From: Paenibacillus sp. W2I17
GTDB taxonomy: Bacteria; Bacillota; Bacilli; Paenibacillales; Paenibacillaceae
NCBI RefSeq assembly: GCF_030815985.1
Contig: NZ_JAUSXM010000001.1
Coordinates: 558,001-622,000, forward strand
DNA length: 64,000 nt
Reading direction: 5' to 3'
Of this stretch, positions 8,295-16,583 are shown one piece after another. Positions within the stretch are counted from its first letter, which is position 1. The number at the start of each line of letters is the position of its first letter. The notes below the pieces were generated by a model. It searched no databases and was not told where the DNA came from. It saw nothing but the letters and a program-made list of their open reading frames with translations. The position numbers and the translations under genes were made by a program.

Positions 8295-8482
8295 TATAAG
8301 TTGAACTAATCATTTACACGATAACGGAGAGGACAGAAAAAACCTGAAAAAGCGAAGCGTTCGCCTTTATCCCCGGATTTTCCCCTTCAGAAAAGGGAAT
8401 CAAAAAATCTGGGGATAACAGCGATTGGAAGGTTATTCTGTCATCGTAGTGTCAGTGTAAATAATCTTTAGTTCAACTTATA
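8295..8482. repeat. MITE-like palindromic element with 15-bp terminal inverted repeats
   Basis: Perfect inverted termini TATAAGTTGAACTAA at 8295-8309 and its complement at 8468-8482 bound a 188-bp segment without an ORF. The inverted similarity extends inward (TTTACAC and GACAGAA matched on both arms). In the centre, a TATCCCC...GGGGATA hairpin with matching flanks and a small GCGAAGCGTTCGC palindrome add further structure. A 39-base piece (8428-8466) recurs at 32077-32115 with three mismatches. The shape fits a non-autonomous mobile element or a folded regulatory RNA; no target-site duplication is obvious. It sits directly upstream of an SDR gene. Confidence 0.7.
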
Positions 8483-8505
8483 AATCTAATGAAGGAGTGA
8501 GTGAC

Positions 8506-9279
8506 ATGAACGTACCCAAATTCCATCTCGATGGACAGACAGCACTGGTGACAGGCGCGGGGAGAGGGATCGGAAAAGCAATTGCGATTGGACTTGCCCA
8601 GTCAGGCAGTGACGTTGTACTTGTATCCCGAACGATGAAAGAAATTGAGGAGACAGCCGCCTACATCTATGAACAGACAGGGCGTAAAGCGCTCGCTCTG
8701 ACTGCGGATGTGACATCAAAAGAACAAATGGAAGAGACGTTTCAAGAGGCAATCTCGGAGATGGGTAGTCTGGACATTCTGGTGAATAACGCAGGTATGA
8801 ACATACGGACTCCAGCACTTGAAGTAACGGACGAGCAGTGGGAGACTATCATGCAGACAAATTTAAAATCGGCTTTCTTCGCTTCACAATTGGCGGGTCA
8901 GCATATGAAAGAACGTGGGACTGGGAAGATCATTAACATCTCTTCGGTAGGTGGGCATACGGCTTTGCGGACAGGGGTCGTATATGGTGCGACCAAAGCT
9001 GCATTAATTCATATGACCAAAGTGCTCGCACTGGAATGGGGCAAGTATGGAATCCGTGTCAATTCAGTAGGGCCATGGTATTTCCGAACACCTTTGACTG
9101 AAAAGCTACTGGATGATCCCCAGTATTTGCAGGAAATTGTAAGCCGCACACCACTACAGCGAGTGGGAGAACTGGAAGAAGTGGTAGGGCCGGTTGTATT
9201 CCTGGCATCAGATGCAGCGGGATACATAACGGGTCAGACGTTATTGGTTGACGGTGGAATGTCCATTTATGGCTTCTAA
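8506..9279 (+). CDS. Short-chain dehydrogenase/reductase (FabG / gluconate 5-dehydrogenase-like)
   Basis: A 257-residue classical SDR. Residues 16-23 TGAGRGIG form the nucleotide-binding glycine motif, NNAG follows near 90, Ser of ISSVGG and the YGATK Tyr-x-x-x-Lys pair form the catalytic site, and the C-terminus ends GQTLLVDGGMSIYGF. Enzymes of this type reduce or oxidise hydroxyl/keto groups with NAD(P)H in the cytoplasm; close relatives act on sugars, sugar acids or acyl chains, and the substrate is not predictable here. ATG 8506 is preferred because GTG 8497 lies within the GAAGGAG site. It is followed by an aldo/keto reductase 135 bases downstream, possibly on the same transcript. Confidence 0.88.
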   Translation: MNVPKFHLDGQTALVTGAGRGIGKAIAIGLAQSGSDVVLVSRTMKEIEETAAYIYEQTGRKALALTADVTSKEQMEETFQEAISEMGSLDILVNNAGMNIRTPALEVTDEQWETIMQTNLKSAFFASQLAGQHMKERGTGKIINISSVGGHTALRTGVVYGATKAALIHMTKVLALEWGKYGIRVNSVGPWYFRTPLTEKLLDDPQYLQEIVSRTPLQRVGELEEVVGPVVFLASDAAGYITGQTLLVDGGMSIYGF

Positions 9280-9414
9280 ATAAATGAAGTTGGTTGTAGT
9301 TTAGAAAAGTGGGTGGCATAACCAACTTGATGGGTAATAACATAAGGGAAGTTGAAGTTAATCTGTATTTCTATTTATCTGTACCCAATTCACTGAACTT
9401 GGAGGAAGATAACC

Positions 9415-10308
9415 ATGGAAACGCGCAAGTATGGTAATACTGGCATGAACGTAAGTACACTTGGATTTGGCGGAGCGGAAATAGGCAAAAATGTATCCAG
9501 AACGGATGTAGCGACATTGCTGAATAGTGCTCTAGATGCAGGATTAAACGTAATTGACACGGCTGAATGTTACGGGGACAGCGAGGAATTAATCGGTGAG
9601 GTGCTGTCACATCGGCGTGATGACTACTATTTGTTCACCAAATGTGGACATGCTGCCGGGATCGAAGGTCCGGATTGGGATGCCAAAGTACTGGAGCAAA
9701 CGATTGACCGTAGTCTGAAACGTTTGAAAACGGACTATGTGGATGTTATTCATTTGCATAGCTGCTCTGAAGAAGTGCTCCGACAAGGAGCAGTAATCGA
9801 AGTACTGCAACGTGCCAAGGAAGCAGGAAAAACCAGATTTATCGGATATAGTGGGGATACAACAGATGCGCTATATGCGATTCAGACCGGAGTATTTGAC
9901 AGCCTTGAGACTTCATTAAATATCGCAGATCAGGAAGCAATTGATCTTACGTTGCCTGAGGCAAGAAAAAGAAACATGGGGGTAATCGCCAAAAGACCTA
10001 TTGCCAATGCGGCCTGGACATATGAAACACTTTCGGAAGAGGCTTATCCATTTATATACTGGAAGCGCTTAAGCGAACTTAACTATGGTTTTCTGGGTGA
10101 AGATGCCCAGGCAGCGGTAGAAACTGCACTGCGTTTTACGCTAAGTACCGAAGGTGTAGACACAGCTATTGTAGGAACAGCCAAGCCCAATCGCTGGCAG
10201 CAAAATGCTGATCTTGTGGCTAAAGGGCCACTTCCGCAGGAACTGTATGATGAGATTAGAGCACGATGGAAAGAAATCGCCGGAGCAGATTGGACTGGCC
10301 GGACCTGA
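9415..10308 (+). CDS. Aldo/keto reductase
   Basis: A 297-residue (alpha/beta)8-barrel aldo/keto reductase with the catalytic tetrad Asp48, Tyr53 (DTAECYG), Lys76 (FTKCG) and His113 (VIHLHS). The C-terminal NADP-binding segment is GVDTAIVGTAKPNRWQQN. Family members reduce aldehydes and ketones with NADPH. The start ATG has GGAGG 10 bases upstream. It follows the SDR in the same direction, and a strong terminator at 10343-10372 ends the unit. The physiological substrate is unknown. Confidence 0.9.
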   Translation: METRKYGNTGMNVSTLGFGGAEIGKNVSRTDVATLLNSALDAGLNVIDTAECYGDSEELIGEVLSHRRDDYYLFTKCGHAAGIEGPDWDAKVLEQTIDRSLKRLKTDYVDVIHLHSCSEEVLRQGAVIEVLQRAKEAGKTRFIGYSGDTTDALYAIQTGVFDSLETSLNIADQEAIDLTLPEARKRNMGVIAKRPIANAAWTYETLSEEAYPFIYWKRLSELNYGFLGEDAQAAVETALRFTLSTEGVDTAIVGTAKPNRWQQNADLVAKGPLPQELYDEIRARWKEIAGADWTGRT

Positions 10309-10342
10309 TTCTTTGCATTTGCCAAATGGATTTTAATTTTGG

Positions 10343-10372
10343 GGAAGCTGCCTATAGGCAGCTTCCTTTTTT
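10343..10372 (+). terminator. Rho-independent terminator after the aldo/keto reductase
   Basis: A perfect 10-bp stem GGAAGCTGCC / GGCAGCTTCC with a TATA loop, followed directly by six T. Confidence 0.95.
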
Positions 10373-10780
10373 GTCATAAACCTTATATTTTCATCATATG
10401 AAAAATTCACAACAACTAAATATTCTAACTATTTCGAAATGCCCAAATTATCTTATACATACTACTTTTTTTGAGATAACGATAAACGACAACTGTGTTG
10501 GTATGAAAAGCTAATTCGTCATGATTATAATATTTCAACATATGAAAAATTCACAATAGTAAAGAACGCACACCGCTGTTACTACCTACCTTTTAGATAC
10601 GATTCAGCACGCCCCGCGACTAAATGAACTGCCATCCTTCACTGTGAAAGTCAAATGATTTCTGATTAACAAAAAAATTATTATGTTCCAGAAAAGTACC
10701 TGCAGCAGCGTATGGAAAAGGAATCAAAAGAAAAGGTTGCCCCTTTTTCAGAAGGAACAACCTTAATTTCTCGAAATAAT
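10373..10780. other. Gene-free A+T-rich stretch with an 18-bp direct repeat
   Basis: No supported ORF. CATATGAAAAATTCACAA occurs at 10395-10412 and again at 10539-10556, 144 bases apart. The rest is A+T-rich sequence without a clear hairpin terminator for the convergent lysE-like gene that ends at 10781; TTGCCCCTTTTTC...GAAAAAGGGGCAA-like complementarity (about 10735-10765) is weak. Confidence 0.6.
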
Positions 10781-11431
10781 TTACTGAAATAGAAGCCACA
10801 GAGCCAATACAAATTTATATAAAAAGTAGAACGAGAAACCCAGCAAAAGGACTCCAGCCATGGCAGAGACTGCTTGTATCATTTTTTTGCTCATTACTTT
10901 TCGTGTCACAGATACAATGGAGAGCAGACCCAGGTCATGAATGAGAATTCCACATAGTACGCCAAATCCTGCAATGATAAAACTCAACTTACCGGTAGAT
11001 TGGTATGAATCGGACAATACAACACCAAAAACAGATATCCAAAAAATAAGATTACCAGGGGAGACCGCTACCAATAAGCCATTGCGGTATGTCCTCCAAA
11101 ACGATTTTTTGATTTTTCCTTTCGTATTTTCTGATGTTGCCATATCCAGATCTGAGTTCCGGATCGAATCGTATCCCAGAAAGGCCAGAAATCCAGCTCC
11201 CGCAAGCCATAGTGGAATTTGTACATAAGGAAGAGATAAGACGGAAGCAAACCCGAAGTACATGGCCAGGATCAAACCAGCATCAATTGTCATGCCTCCA
11301 AGACCCACGGCCCAGCCATGGATAAACCCATTTCTCAATCCCTGCTTGGTCATCTCTACAGTAATTGCTCCCACTGGCATGGCAATAGCGAGACCAATCA
11401 GGACGAACTTAATATAGATTTCCATTGTCAT
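10781..11431 (-). CDS. LysE/RhtB family amino-acid exporter (YcgF-like)
   Basis: A 216-residue membrane protein with six predicted helices and the LysE-family N-terminal signature (AMPVGAITVEMTKQGLRNGF near residues 17-36, SPGNLIFWISVFG near 128-140). Such exporters pump amino acids or their derivatives out of the cell by proton exchange. It is followed on the same strand, upstream, by a YqcI/YcgG protein (start at 12330). In B. subtilis ycgF (LysE-type) and ycgG are likewise neighbours, supporting a YcgF-like assignment. A second LysE paralogue lies at 15824-16447. Substrate unknown. Confidence 0.87.
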   Translation of the reverse strand: MTMEIYIKFVLIGLAIAMPVGAITVEMTKQGLRNGFIHGWAVGLGGMTIDAGLILAMYFGFASVLSLPYVQIPLWLAGAGFLAFLGYDSIRNSDLDMATSENTKGKIKKSFWRTYRNGLLVAVSPGNLIFWISVFGVVLSDSYQSTGKLSFIIAGFGVLCGILIHDLGLLSIVSVTRKVMSKKMIQAVSAMAGVLLLGFSFYFLYKFVLALWLLFQ

Positions 11432-11580
11432 TTCCTTTCCGTCTGTAATGAATTCTTATTTCGATAGGGCTTGTCCAGCTGCTTATGTAGTTGTAGCGAG
11501 TATGGAGCACAGGGCTCTCCTCCTATAAATGGGTGGTATAGAGTTTATTCGGAGGAGAGTATTTTTAGAATCGATTTAAG

Positions 11581-12330
11581 CTATTCCTTTACGTTGTCCT
11601 GCTGAAGGGATCGAAGAAACGGGCATTTGGAAGGAGCGGTATCGTCATCTCGCAAAAAATATTGTTTATACTCCAGGTTGCCTTGTGATCCGTATTGCTT
11701 TAATTCAGGATGTGCCGGTATGGTATCGTAGGCAGCCAAGCGTGCGCGAATTCTCGGAGCAATCGCTGCAGCTTTCAGAGGTTGTGCGTTCCATATATCG
11801 AGCACCCAGCGCGGTGTTAGAGCTAACATGAAATAAGGAAAGTTGCGACTTTGTCGTGACATATGGGCTGGCGTCCCGCAATAGACAAAATACCGTTCGT
11901 CATTGTAACAAAACTCCCACATGGGATGCTCCGGGTCTTCTGGAATATCTTTTGGCCAAGGCTTGGTATCCAAGTGTCTAATCTGGCTTAATAAATCCCA
12001 GAAGGCTGTTTCATAGGCCAATACATCCCGGACTTCTTTTTCCTTATCAAAAAATAAAATCAATGAAGAATATTCTCCGAATGAACGAGAGCATTCTCCA
12101 TATTCCTTGAGTATGTCTGATACATTACGTTCTGCAGACTCGTCTCCGAAATTAGAAACAAAGCCGTATCGGAGGTGACCCAGGGCAAAAGCCTGTGTAG
12201 CCGGAATACAGGGAAATCGAGCCTCCCGGTCACTCATTTTCGAAGAGAATAAACGGTAAGCATCTCTTTTCCAGTTTTCGAGAGGGATCTCCTCATTCTC
12301 AATCTCAGAAGATGAAAACAACAACGACAT
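11581..12330 (-). CDS. YqcI/YcgG family protein
   Basis: A 249-residue soluble protein matching the YqcI/YcgG family. Visible conserved stretches are FPCIPATQAFALGHLRYGF near residues 39-57, FWDLLSQIRHLD, WEFCYNDERYFVYCGTPAH near 144-162 and a C-terminal PSKCPF. Conserved Cys residues (FPC, FC, YCG, KCPF) are reminiscent of a metal- or thiol-dependent protein, but the family has no established activity. Start ATG 12330 has AGGAGG upstream. It is oriented toward a LysE exporter, matching the ycgF-ycgG neighbourhood of B. subtilis, and may modify or sense the exported compound. Confidence 0.82.
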   Translation of the reverse strand: MSLLFSSSEIENEEIPLENWKRDAYRLFSSKMSDREARFPCIPATQAFALGHLRYGFVSNFGDESAERNVSDILKEYGECSRSFGEYSSLILFFDKEKEVRDVLAYETAFWDLLSQIRHLDTKPWPKDIPEDPEHPMWEFCYNDERYFVYCGTPAHMSRQSRNFPYFMLALTPRWVLDIWNAQPLKAAAIAPRIRARLAAYDTIPAHPELKQYGSQGNLEYKQYFLRDDDTAPSKCPFLRSLQQDNVKE

Positions 12331-12466
12331 GAATAGTCCTCCTTTTACCTATAGGATATAACCCAAGGGGAAAATGGTGACAGTCCAACTTATTTTTGTT
12401 AAGGAGACATGCAAGTGATCGATGTAATACACATACATATCACTTATCTAAAGTGGTAATTTATTA

Positions 12467-12827
12467 GCTGATCTCAGACATAATCTAGCAGCAGAATCTC
12501 AAGGCAGACTTCAGGTTGCCAGGTTATATGAAATGACCAATGACCGCGGTGTAAAAGACATGTTATCGTGGTTGCTTGCTCTGGATACCATGCATCAGAA
12601 TCAGTGGATTGCAGCGATAAGAGAACTTGAAGAAAAAGAAGGAATTGTTGTGCCCAGCACGTTCCCGAAAGAACTTGAGAAGAGAGATGTTGCGTATGTG
12701 CTCTTTAACTCCCTCTCATGGTGATGAGAGTGCAACTGGACGGTGGGCTCACGGTCCAATACCAGAGATGTTAACGGCTGGTTTACATAAAATTAGGAAG
12801 GGAACAGAAACTAGAATAGTAAGTTAA
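12467..12827 (+). pseudogene. Decayed manganese catalase fragment
   Basis: Translation from 12467 gives ADLRHNLAAESQGRLQVARL and then MTNDRGVKDMLSWLLALDTM, closely matching residues 140-180 of the intact catalase at 21222-22061. The metal-ligand His of that region is present (MHQNQW). The N-terminal half, with the first Glu/His ligands, is absent. After LFNS the frame breaks; removing one C from CCC at 12711-12713 restores SHGDESATGRWAHGPIPEM, which aligns with the tail of the paralogue. It lies immediately upstream of an intact catalase gene of a different subtype, so it is a relic of a former second copy rather than a functional gene. Confidence 0.82.
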
Positions 12828-12846
12828 TCCTGAATGGAGGAAAACC

Positions 12847-13701
12847 ATGTTTTTTTATCGTGAAGACCTGATCAATATGATCGTACCGGACAAGCCTGAT
12901 CCCGCGGCAGCAAAAGTATTGCAAGAGACGCTTGGTGGCCAATTTGGTGAAATGCGGACGATGATGCAATTTTTCTTTCAAAGTAGTAATTTTCGGGGCA
13001 ATGCCACGCAGTATAGAGATCTGATCCGTGGTGTATTTCTTGAGGAATTAAGCCATATTGAACTGGTGCAACAAACCATTAATCAGTTATTAACGGGAGC
13101 CGGTGCAGAGGGCGCGGGAGATGCAGGGGTCGACGGTGCTCCATTGGATGAAGCGATTAAACATGCCAACCCGCATCATTACATCATGGGGGCTCAGAGC
13201 TCATTACCTGTTGATGCTGCAGGTAATCCATGGCTTGGAAACTATGTGTACGATCATGGGAATCTGGTAAGCAACTTACTTGATAATATTGTGTTGGAGT
13301 CTACGGGTGTGTTGCAAAAATCAAGAATATATGAAATGAGTACCAACAAAGCATTCCGTGAAACGCTGGGTTTTCTGATTGTTCGTGATAATGCTCATCA
13401 AAATGCATTTGCCAAAGCACTGGAGACTCTGGGTGTGAATTGGGGCAAAATATTCCCGATTCCCAACTATGATATTAATAAATATCCCGAATGCCGGAAA
13501 TATGTAGATATGGGTTTCCACAATGCGCAGTTTAATTTCCGTTTAGACAATACACGCATCGCTGAGATTTTCAGTGGTCAAACGCCAAGTCGTAATGGTG
13601 GGGAACTGCAGGTAATCGATCCCCCACAAGGATATCCACTTCCTTATATGCCTGAACTTCCAAATGAGCATAGCCCAGGGATACATGATCTCAATGCATA
13701 A
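12847..13701 (+). CDS. Manganese (non-haem) catalase family protein
   Basis: A 284-residue ferritin-like four-helix protein with the dimanganese ligands Glu35 (GGQFGEM), Glu67 and His70 (EELSHIE), Glu151 (LESTG) and His184 (DNAHQNAF). The family dismutates hydrogen peroxide, and spore-coat relatives (CotJC, YdbD) are common in sporulators. A Gly/Ala-rich insertion near residues 84-98 and the long tail rich in Pro (QVIDPPQGYPLPYMPELPNE) are typical of the YdbD-like branch. SD TGGAGG lies 7 bases upstream. It is followed by a strong terminator. Oxidative protection of the spore is inferred. Confidence 0.9.
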   Translation: MFFYREDLINMIVPDKPDPAAAKVLQETLGGQFGEMRTMMQFFFQSSNFRGNATQYRDLIRGVFLEELSHIELVQQTINQLLTGAGAEGAGDAGVDGAPLDEAIKHANPHHYIMGAQSSLPVDAAGNPWLGNYVYDHGNLVSNLLDNIVLESTGVLQKSRIYEMSTNKAFRETLGFLIVRDNAHQNAFAKALETLGVNWGKIFPIPNYDINKYPECRKYVDMGFHNAQFNFRLDNTRIAEIFSGQTPSRNGGELQVIDPPQGYPLPYMPELPNEHSPGIHDLNA

Positions 13702-13770
13702 AGAATGAACATCAAGTATGAAAAAGCACTCTATAGTATAGGACGGGTATGAAACTCAAGGAAATGACGA

Positions 13771-13798
13771 AAAAGAGACACTTGTGGTCTCTTTTTTT
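13771..13798 (+). terminator. Terminator after the manganese catalase
   Basis: AAAAGAGAC (13771-13779) pairs with GTCTCTTTT (13787-13795) across a 7-base loop, with a continuing T run. Confidence 0.9.
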
Positions 13799-13803
13799 GA
13801 AAC

Positions 13804-13836
13804 GAACAAAAAAGGAACCCAATGCTGGGTTCCTTT
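13804..13836 (-). terminator. Terminator of the Gln-rich protein gene
   Basis: AAAGGAACCC / GGGTTCCTTT forms a perfect 10-bp stem (13811-13836). On the minus strand it is followed by a T-rich run (complement of AACAAAAAA). It serves the minus-strand gene ending at 13855. Confidence 0.85.
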
Positions 13837-13854
13837 ATGTGTTACATGAAAATG

Positions 13855-14208
13855 TTATTGCGGGCGGTTTTGATTCGAATATGAACCAAAGGATTGACCA
13901 TTAGTTGAGATATTGGGAGTGTTGTATGGCTGCTCAAGATAAGATACGTGCTGTGAAGATGAGTGTGCAAGTTGTTGAGCAAGATTGGAGATTTGTTGTA
14001 ATTGCTGGATGGCAGTTTGATGTCCTTGCAGTGCGGTCTGGATCATATGTGCAGCTTGTTGCTCGCGTTGTGCCAATTGCTCCAGTTGTTGAGCGTTGCT
14101 TTGTTCTTGTCTAAGTAGTTGTTGATATTGCATCGAAGCCTGTTGTGTTTGTTGTGTAAGTTGTTGAGCCAACTGCGTAATTTGCTGCGATTGAGAGAAC
14201 TGATTCAT
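13855..14208 (-). CDS. Glutamine-rich coiled-coil protein of unknown function
   Basis: A 117-residue protein in which about a third of residues are Gln. Residues 1-85 are a continuous amphipathic helix pattern (repeats such as ITQLAQQLTQQTQQ and QLEQLAQREQQ), and the last 30 residues are Asn/Ser/Gln-rich and probably disordered. There is no signal peptide, membrane helix or catalytic motif. The start ATG 14208 follows GGAGGG. Its own terminator lies downstream and a catalase gene converges on it. Similar small Gln-rich proteins occur in Bacillales spore surfaces, but that link is only suggestive. I do not recognise a family. Confidence 0.72.
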   Translation of the reverse strand: MNQFSQSQQITQLAQQLTQQTQQASMQYQQLLRQEQSNAQQLEQLAQREQQAAHMIQTALQGHQTAIQQLQQISNLAQQLAHSSSQHVSYLEQPYNTPNISTNGQSFGSYSNQNRPQ

Positions 14209-14382
14209 GTGTAAAACCCTCCTGTGTGTTTTGATGTACCTGTGTATTATGTAATACGGTTCTGAGAAATATTCAATCTATCCTGTTCCATTCAAATGAG
14301 GATTATTTTATGAACATGATTCGCTGTGGATTGGGAAGGCTACCTTTAGTGACCTAAAATGATACAGAAAAGGAATGACAAC

Positions 14383-15831
14383 ATGAGTAAAGCATCGACT
14401 AACGCTACAGAAGAAAAGAAACTGAAATGGTGGCAATTAAGTCTGCTAGGTGTGGCAGGAACAATTGGTACAGGGTATTTTCTGGGTTCCAGCCTTGCGA
14501 TCTCGATTGGTGGTCCAGCTGTGCTACTGGCCTATATCTTGGCGGCCTTGGGTACATATGTAGTTTTTGATGCGCTCGCGAGAATGACAGCGGACCATCC
14601 GGAACAAGGATCTTTTCGTTCATATGCTAAGAAAGCCTTTGGAAGTTGGGCAGGCTTTGCAAGCGGATGGTTCTATTGGTTTTCGGAGTTGCTCATTATG
14701 GGGAGTCAGCTAACCGCATTGTCCATTTTCTCTAGGTTTTGGTTTCCGGCTGTTCCGCTCTGGATCTTTGCTGCAGGGTTCGGTATTGTGGGTCTTTGTA
14801 TTGTATTCTTCGGTAACAAGGGATTTGACCGGGTTGAAAATGTACTGGCTATCATTAAAATTGCAGCCATCATCATGTTCTTGGTGCTTGCCATCGCCCT
14901 ACTCGCAGGGTGGATTGGGGGAACCAAATATGAACACAAAGTACCGCTGGATATGGCAGCGATTTTTCCAAAGGGTGGCATCGGATTGTGGTCTGCGTTT
15001 CTTTTTGCGTTCTATGCTTATGGAGGTATTGAAGTTCTTGGCATTATGTCATATCGGCTTCAAAAACCGGAGGATGCCCCAAAGGCAGGAAAAGTCATGC
15101 TCATTGCGCTATCCACCGTATATGTTGTATCCATTGGACTCGCGTTAATTATGGTTCCTTTGAATGCATTCAACCCCAAGGAGAGTCCATTTGTACTGGC
15201 ACTCAGTAGTGATCACCTTGCTTTTGTCCCACATTTGTTCAATGGTGTACTCATTGTAGCCGGATTTTCAACGATGACCGCTTCGCTCTATGCGGTGACG
15301 TCTATGATTATTACCCTCGCGCAGGAGGGAGACGCCCCGCAGTTATTTTCTCGAAAGTGGAAAACGAAGTATCCGTTATTTGCCTTGTCCCTCATTGGTT
15401 GTGGGTTAGTTGGTACGATCATCATGTCTCTCTTACTCCCAGGCAAAGTATATGAATACATCACAACTGCAGCTGGACTGATGCTTCTGTACAACTGGTC
15501 GTTTATTTTGTTATCCTCCGGTAAATTGTTGAAATCAGGCAAGTTCGATGTGATCAAACGCTGGATTGGCTTATTGTTGATCACTGCTGCAGTCACTGGA
15601 ACACTTTTTCATGCACTCAGCAGACCAGGGTTCTATATTAGCTTATTGCTTGTCTCTCTCATTGCCATTAGTGACGTTATTGTACAACGGATTCGCAAGA
15701 AGAAACCTGCGACCCAAACATCATCAAACGCCAAGAAAGACGAAAGTGAAGAAAATGAGCAGCATTCTACGGGTATAAGCAGTTATCACATCACGGGTAT
15801 TCGGTTACGCAAAAAAAACAAACTCAAATAA
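14383..15831 (+). CDS. APC-family amino-acid permease (YcgH-like)
   Basis: A 482-residue protein with about 12 membrane helices and the APC hallmark GTIGTGYFLGSS at the first helix, followed by VVFDALARMTADHPEQGSF and later FAFYAYGGIEVLGI. This is the amino-acid transporter fold of the AAT/yeast permease branch. ATG 14383 is chosen because AAAGGA lies 8 bases upstream; an ATG at 14359 lacks an SD. With the LysE and YcgG genes the gene content recalls B. subtilis ycgF-ycgG-ycgH, though orientation and order differ here. The C-terminus is Lys-rich and overlaps the 3' end of the convergent lysE-like gene by 8 bases. Substrate unknown. Confidence 0.88.
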   Translation: MSKASTNATEEKKLKWWQLSLLGVAGTIGTGYFLGSSLAISIGGPAVLLAYILAALGTYVVFDALARMTADHPEQGSFRSYAKKAFGSWAGFASGWFYWFSELLIMGSQLTALSIFSRFWFPAVPLWIFAAGFGIVGLCIVFFGNKGFDRVENVLAIIKIAAIIMFLVLAIALLAGWIGGTKYEHKVPLDMAAIFPKGGIGLWSAFLFAFYAYGGIEVLGIMSYRLQKPEDAPKAGKVMLIALSTVYVVSIGLALIMVPLNAFNPKESPFVLALSSDHLAFVPHLFNGVLIVAGFSTMTASLYAVTSMIITLAQEGDAPQLFSRKWKTKYPLFALSLIGCGLVGTIIMSLLLPGKVYEYITTAAGLMLLYNWSFILLSSGKLLKSGKFDVIKRWIGLLLITAAVTGTLFHALSRPGFYISLLLVSLIAISDVIVQRIRKKKPATQTSSNAKKDESEENEQHSTGISSYHITGIRLRKKNKLK

Positions 15832-16447
15832 AGAAGAGAAATTGAATGGCTTTATATCCGAAGTAACAGCCAAAACCGACTAAAGAAAGTCCGGAAATGA
15901 GAGCAATTCCTTTAAGCACAGTAGAAGTGAGGTATTTGCGAAAAAAACTTACAGTAGTCGCCATGAATAAATCCCACAGAAGTACGCCAAAGATGATAGC
16001 TCCACTATATATCAACAATTGATCCATAGGAGAGTCATTTACAGCCTTGGCCAGAACTGAGCCATAAATGCCTAGCCAGAACATGATGGAAAGAGGGTTA
16101 AACAGAGACATCAGGAATCCTTGAGTAAATGACTTGGCAAGCTCCGAATCATCTCCTCTCATTTCAGAAGGGGCAAGGGTTCCTGCATTTTTAATACTTT
16201 CCACACCCGTATAGATCAATACAAAACAACCAAACATCCAGAGGAATACCCTTACAAACGGAAGTTCAAGCAGATGTACGATGCCAAAATACACAAGCAG
16301 CATATAGATGATATCAGCTGCGATGGCTCCTAGCCCAACAAACCAGGCAGGCATAAACCCACCTCGAATACCCTTGTCCAATTGTGCAGCATTGATGGGT
16401 CCAATAGGGGCTGAAAGTGATAATCCCAGGATCACATAACCTAACAT
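15824..16447 (-). CDS. LysE/RhtB family exporter, second copy
   Basis: A 207-residue protein with six predicted helices and the family signature SAPIGPINAAQLDKGIRGGF near residues 12-31 plus FNPLSIMFWLGIYGSV near 116-131. It resembles the exporter at 10781-11431 in length and motifs, so the window carries two paralogues around the permease. Start ATG 16447 lies behind a GGAGGACA site. The convergent permease gene overlaps its 3' end by 8 bases. Probable amino-acid or amino-acid-derivative efflux; substrate unknown. Confidence 0.87.
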   Translation of the reverse strand: MLGYVILGLSLSAPIGPINAAQLDKGIRGGFMPAWFVGLGAIAADIIYMLLVYFGIVHLLELPFVRVFLWMFGCFVLIYTGVESIKNAGTLAPSEMRGDDSELAKSFTQGFLMSLFNPLSIMFWLGIYGSVLAKAVNDSPMDQLLIYSGAIIFGVLLWDLFMATTVSFFRKYLTSTVLKGIALISGLSLVGFGCYFGYKAIQFLFFI

Positions 16448-16530
16448 GATATAAATAAGATGTCCTCCTTTCCATACAGTACAGCATATTCTTCAAGGTG
16501 TTTTTGTAGGACTAGATTATCGAGAGCGAT

Positions 16531-16560
16531 GTATACTTTTTGCATGATTAATCCATATTA
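16531..16560 (+). promoter_or_regulatory. Sigma-G-type promoter of the germinant receptor operon
   Basis: GTATA (16531-16535) and CATATTA (16554-16560) are separated by 18 bases, matching the sigma-G consensus GHATR-18-CATNHTA. The gerKA start is 24-30 bases downstream of the -10 element. Forespore-specific expression is the known rule for such receptors. Confidence 0.65.
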
Positions 16561-16583
16561 GTCGGAAATAGGGGGGGATTCTT

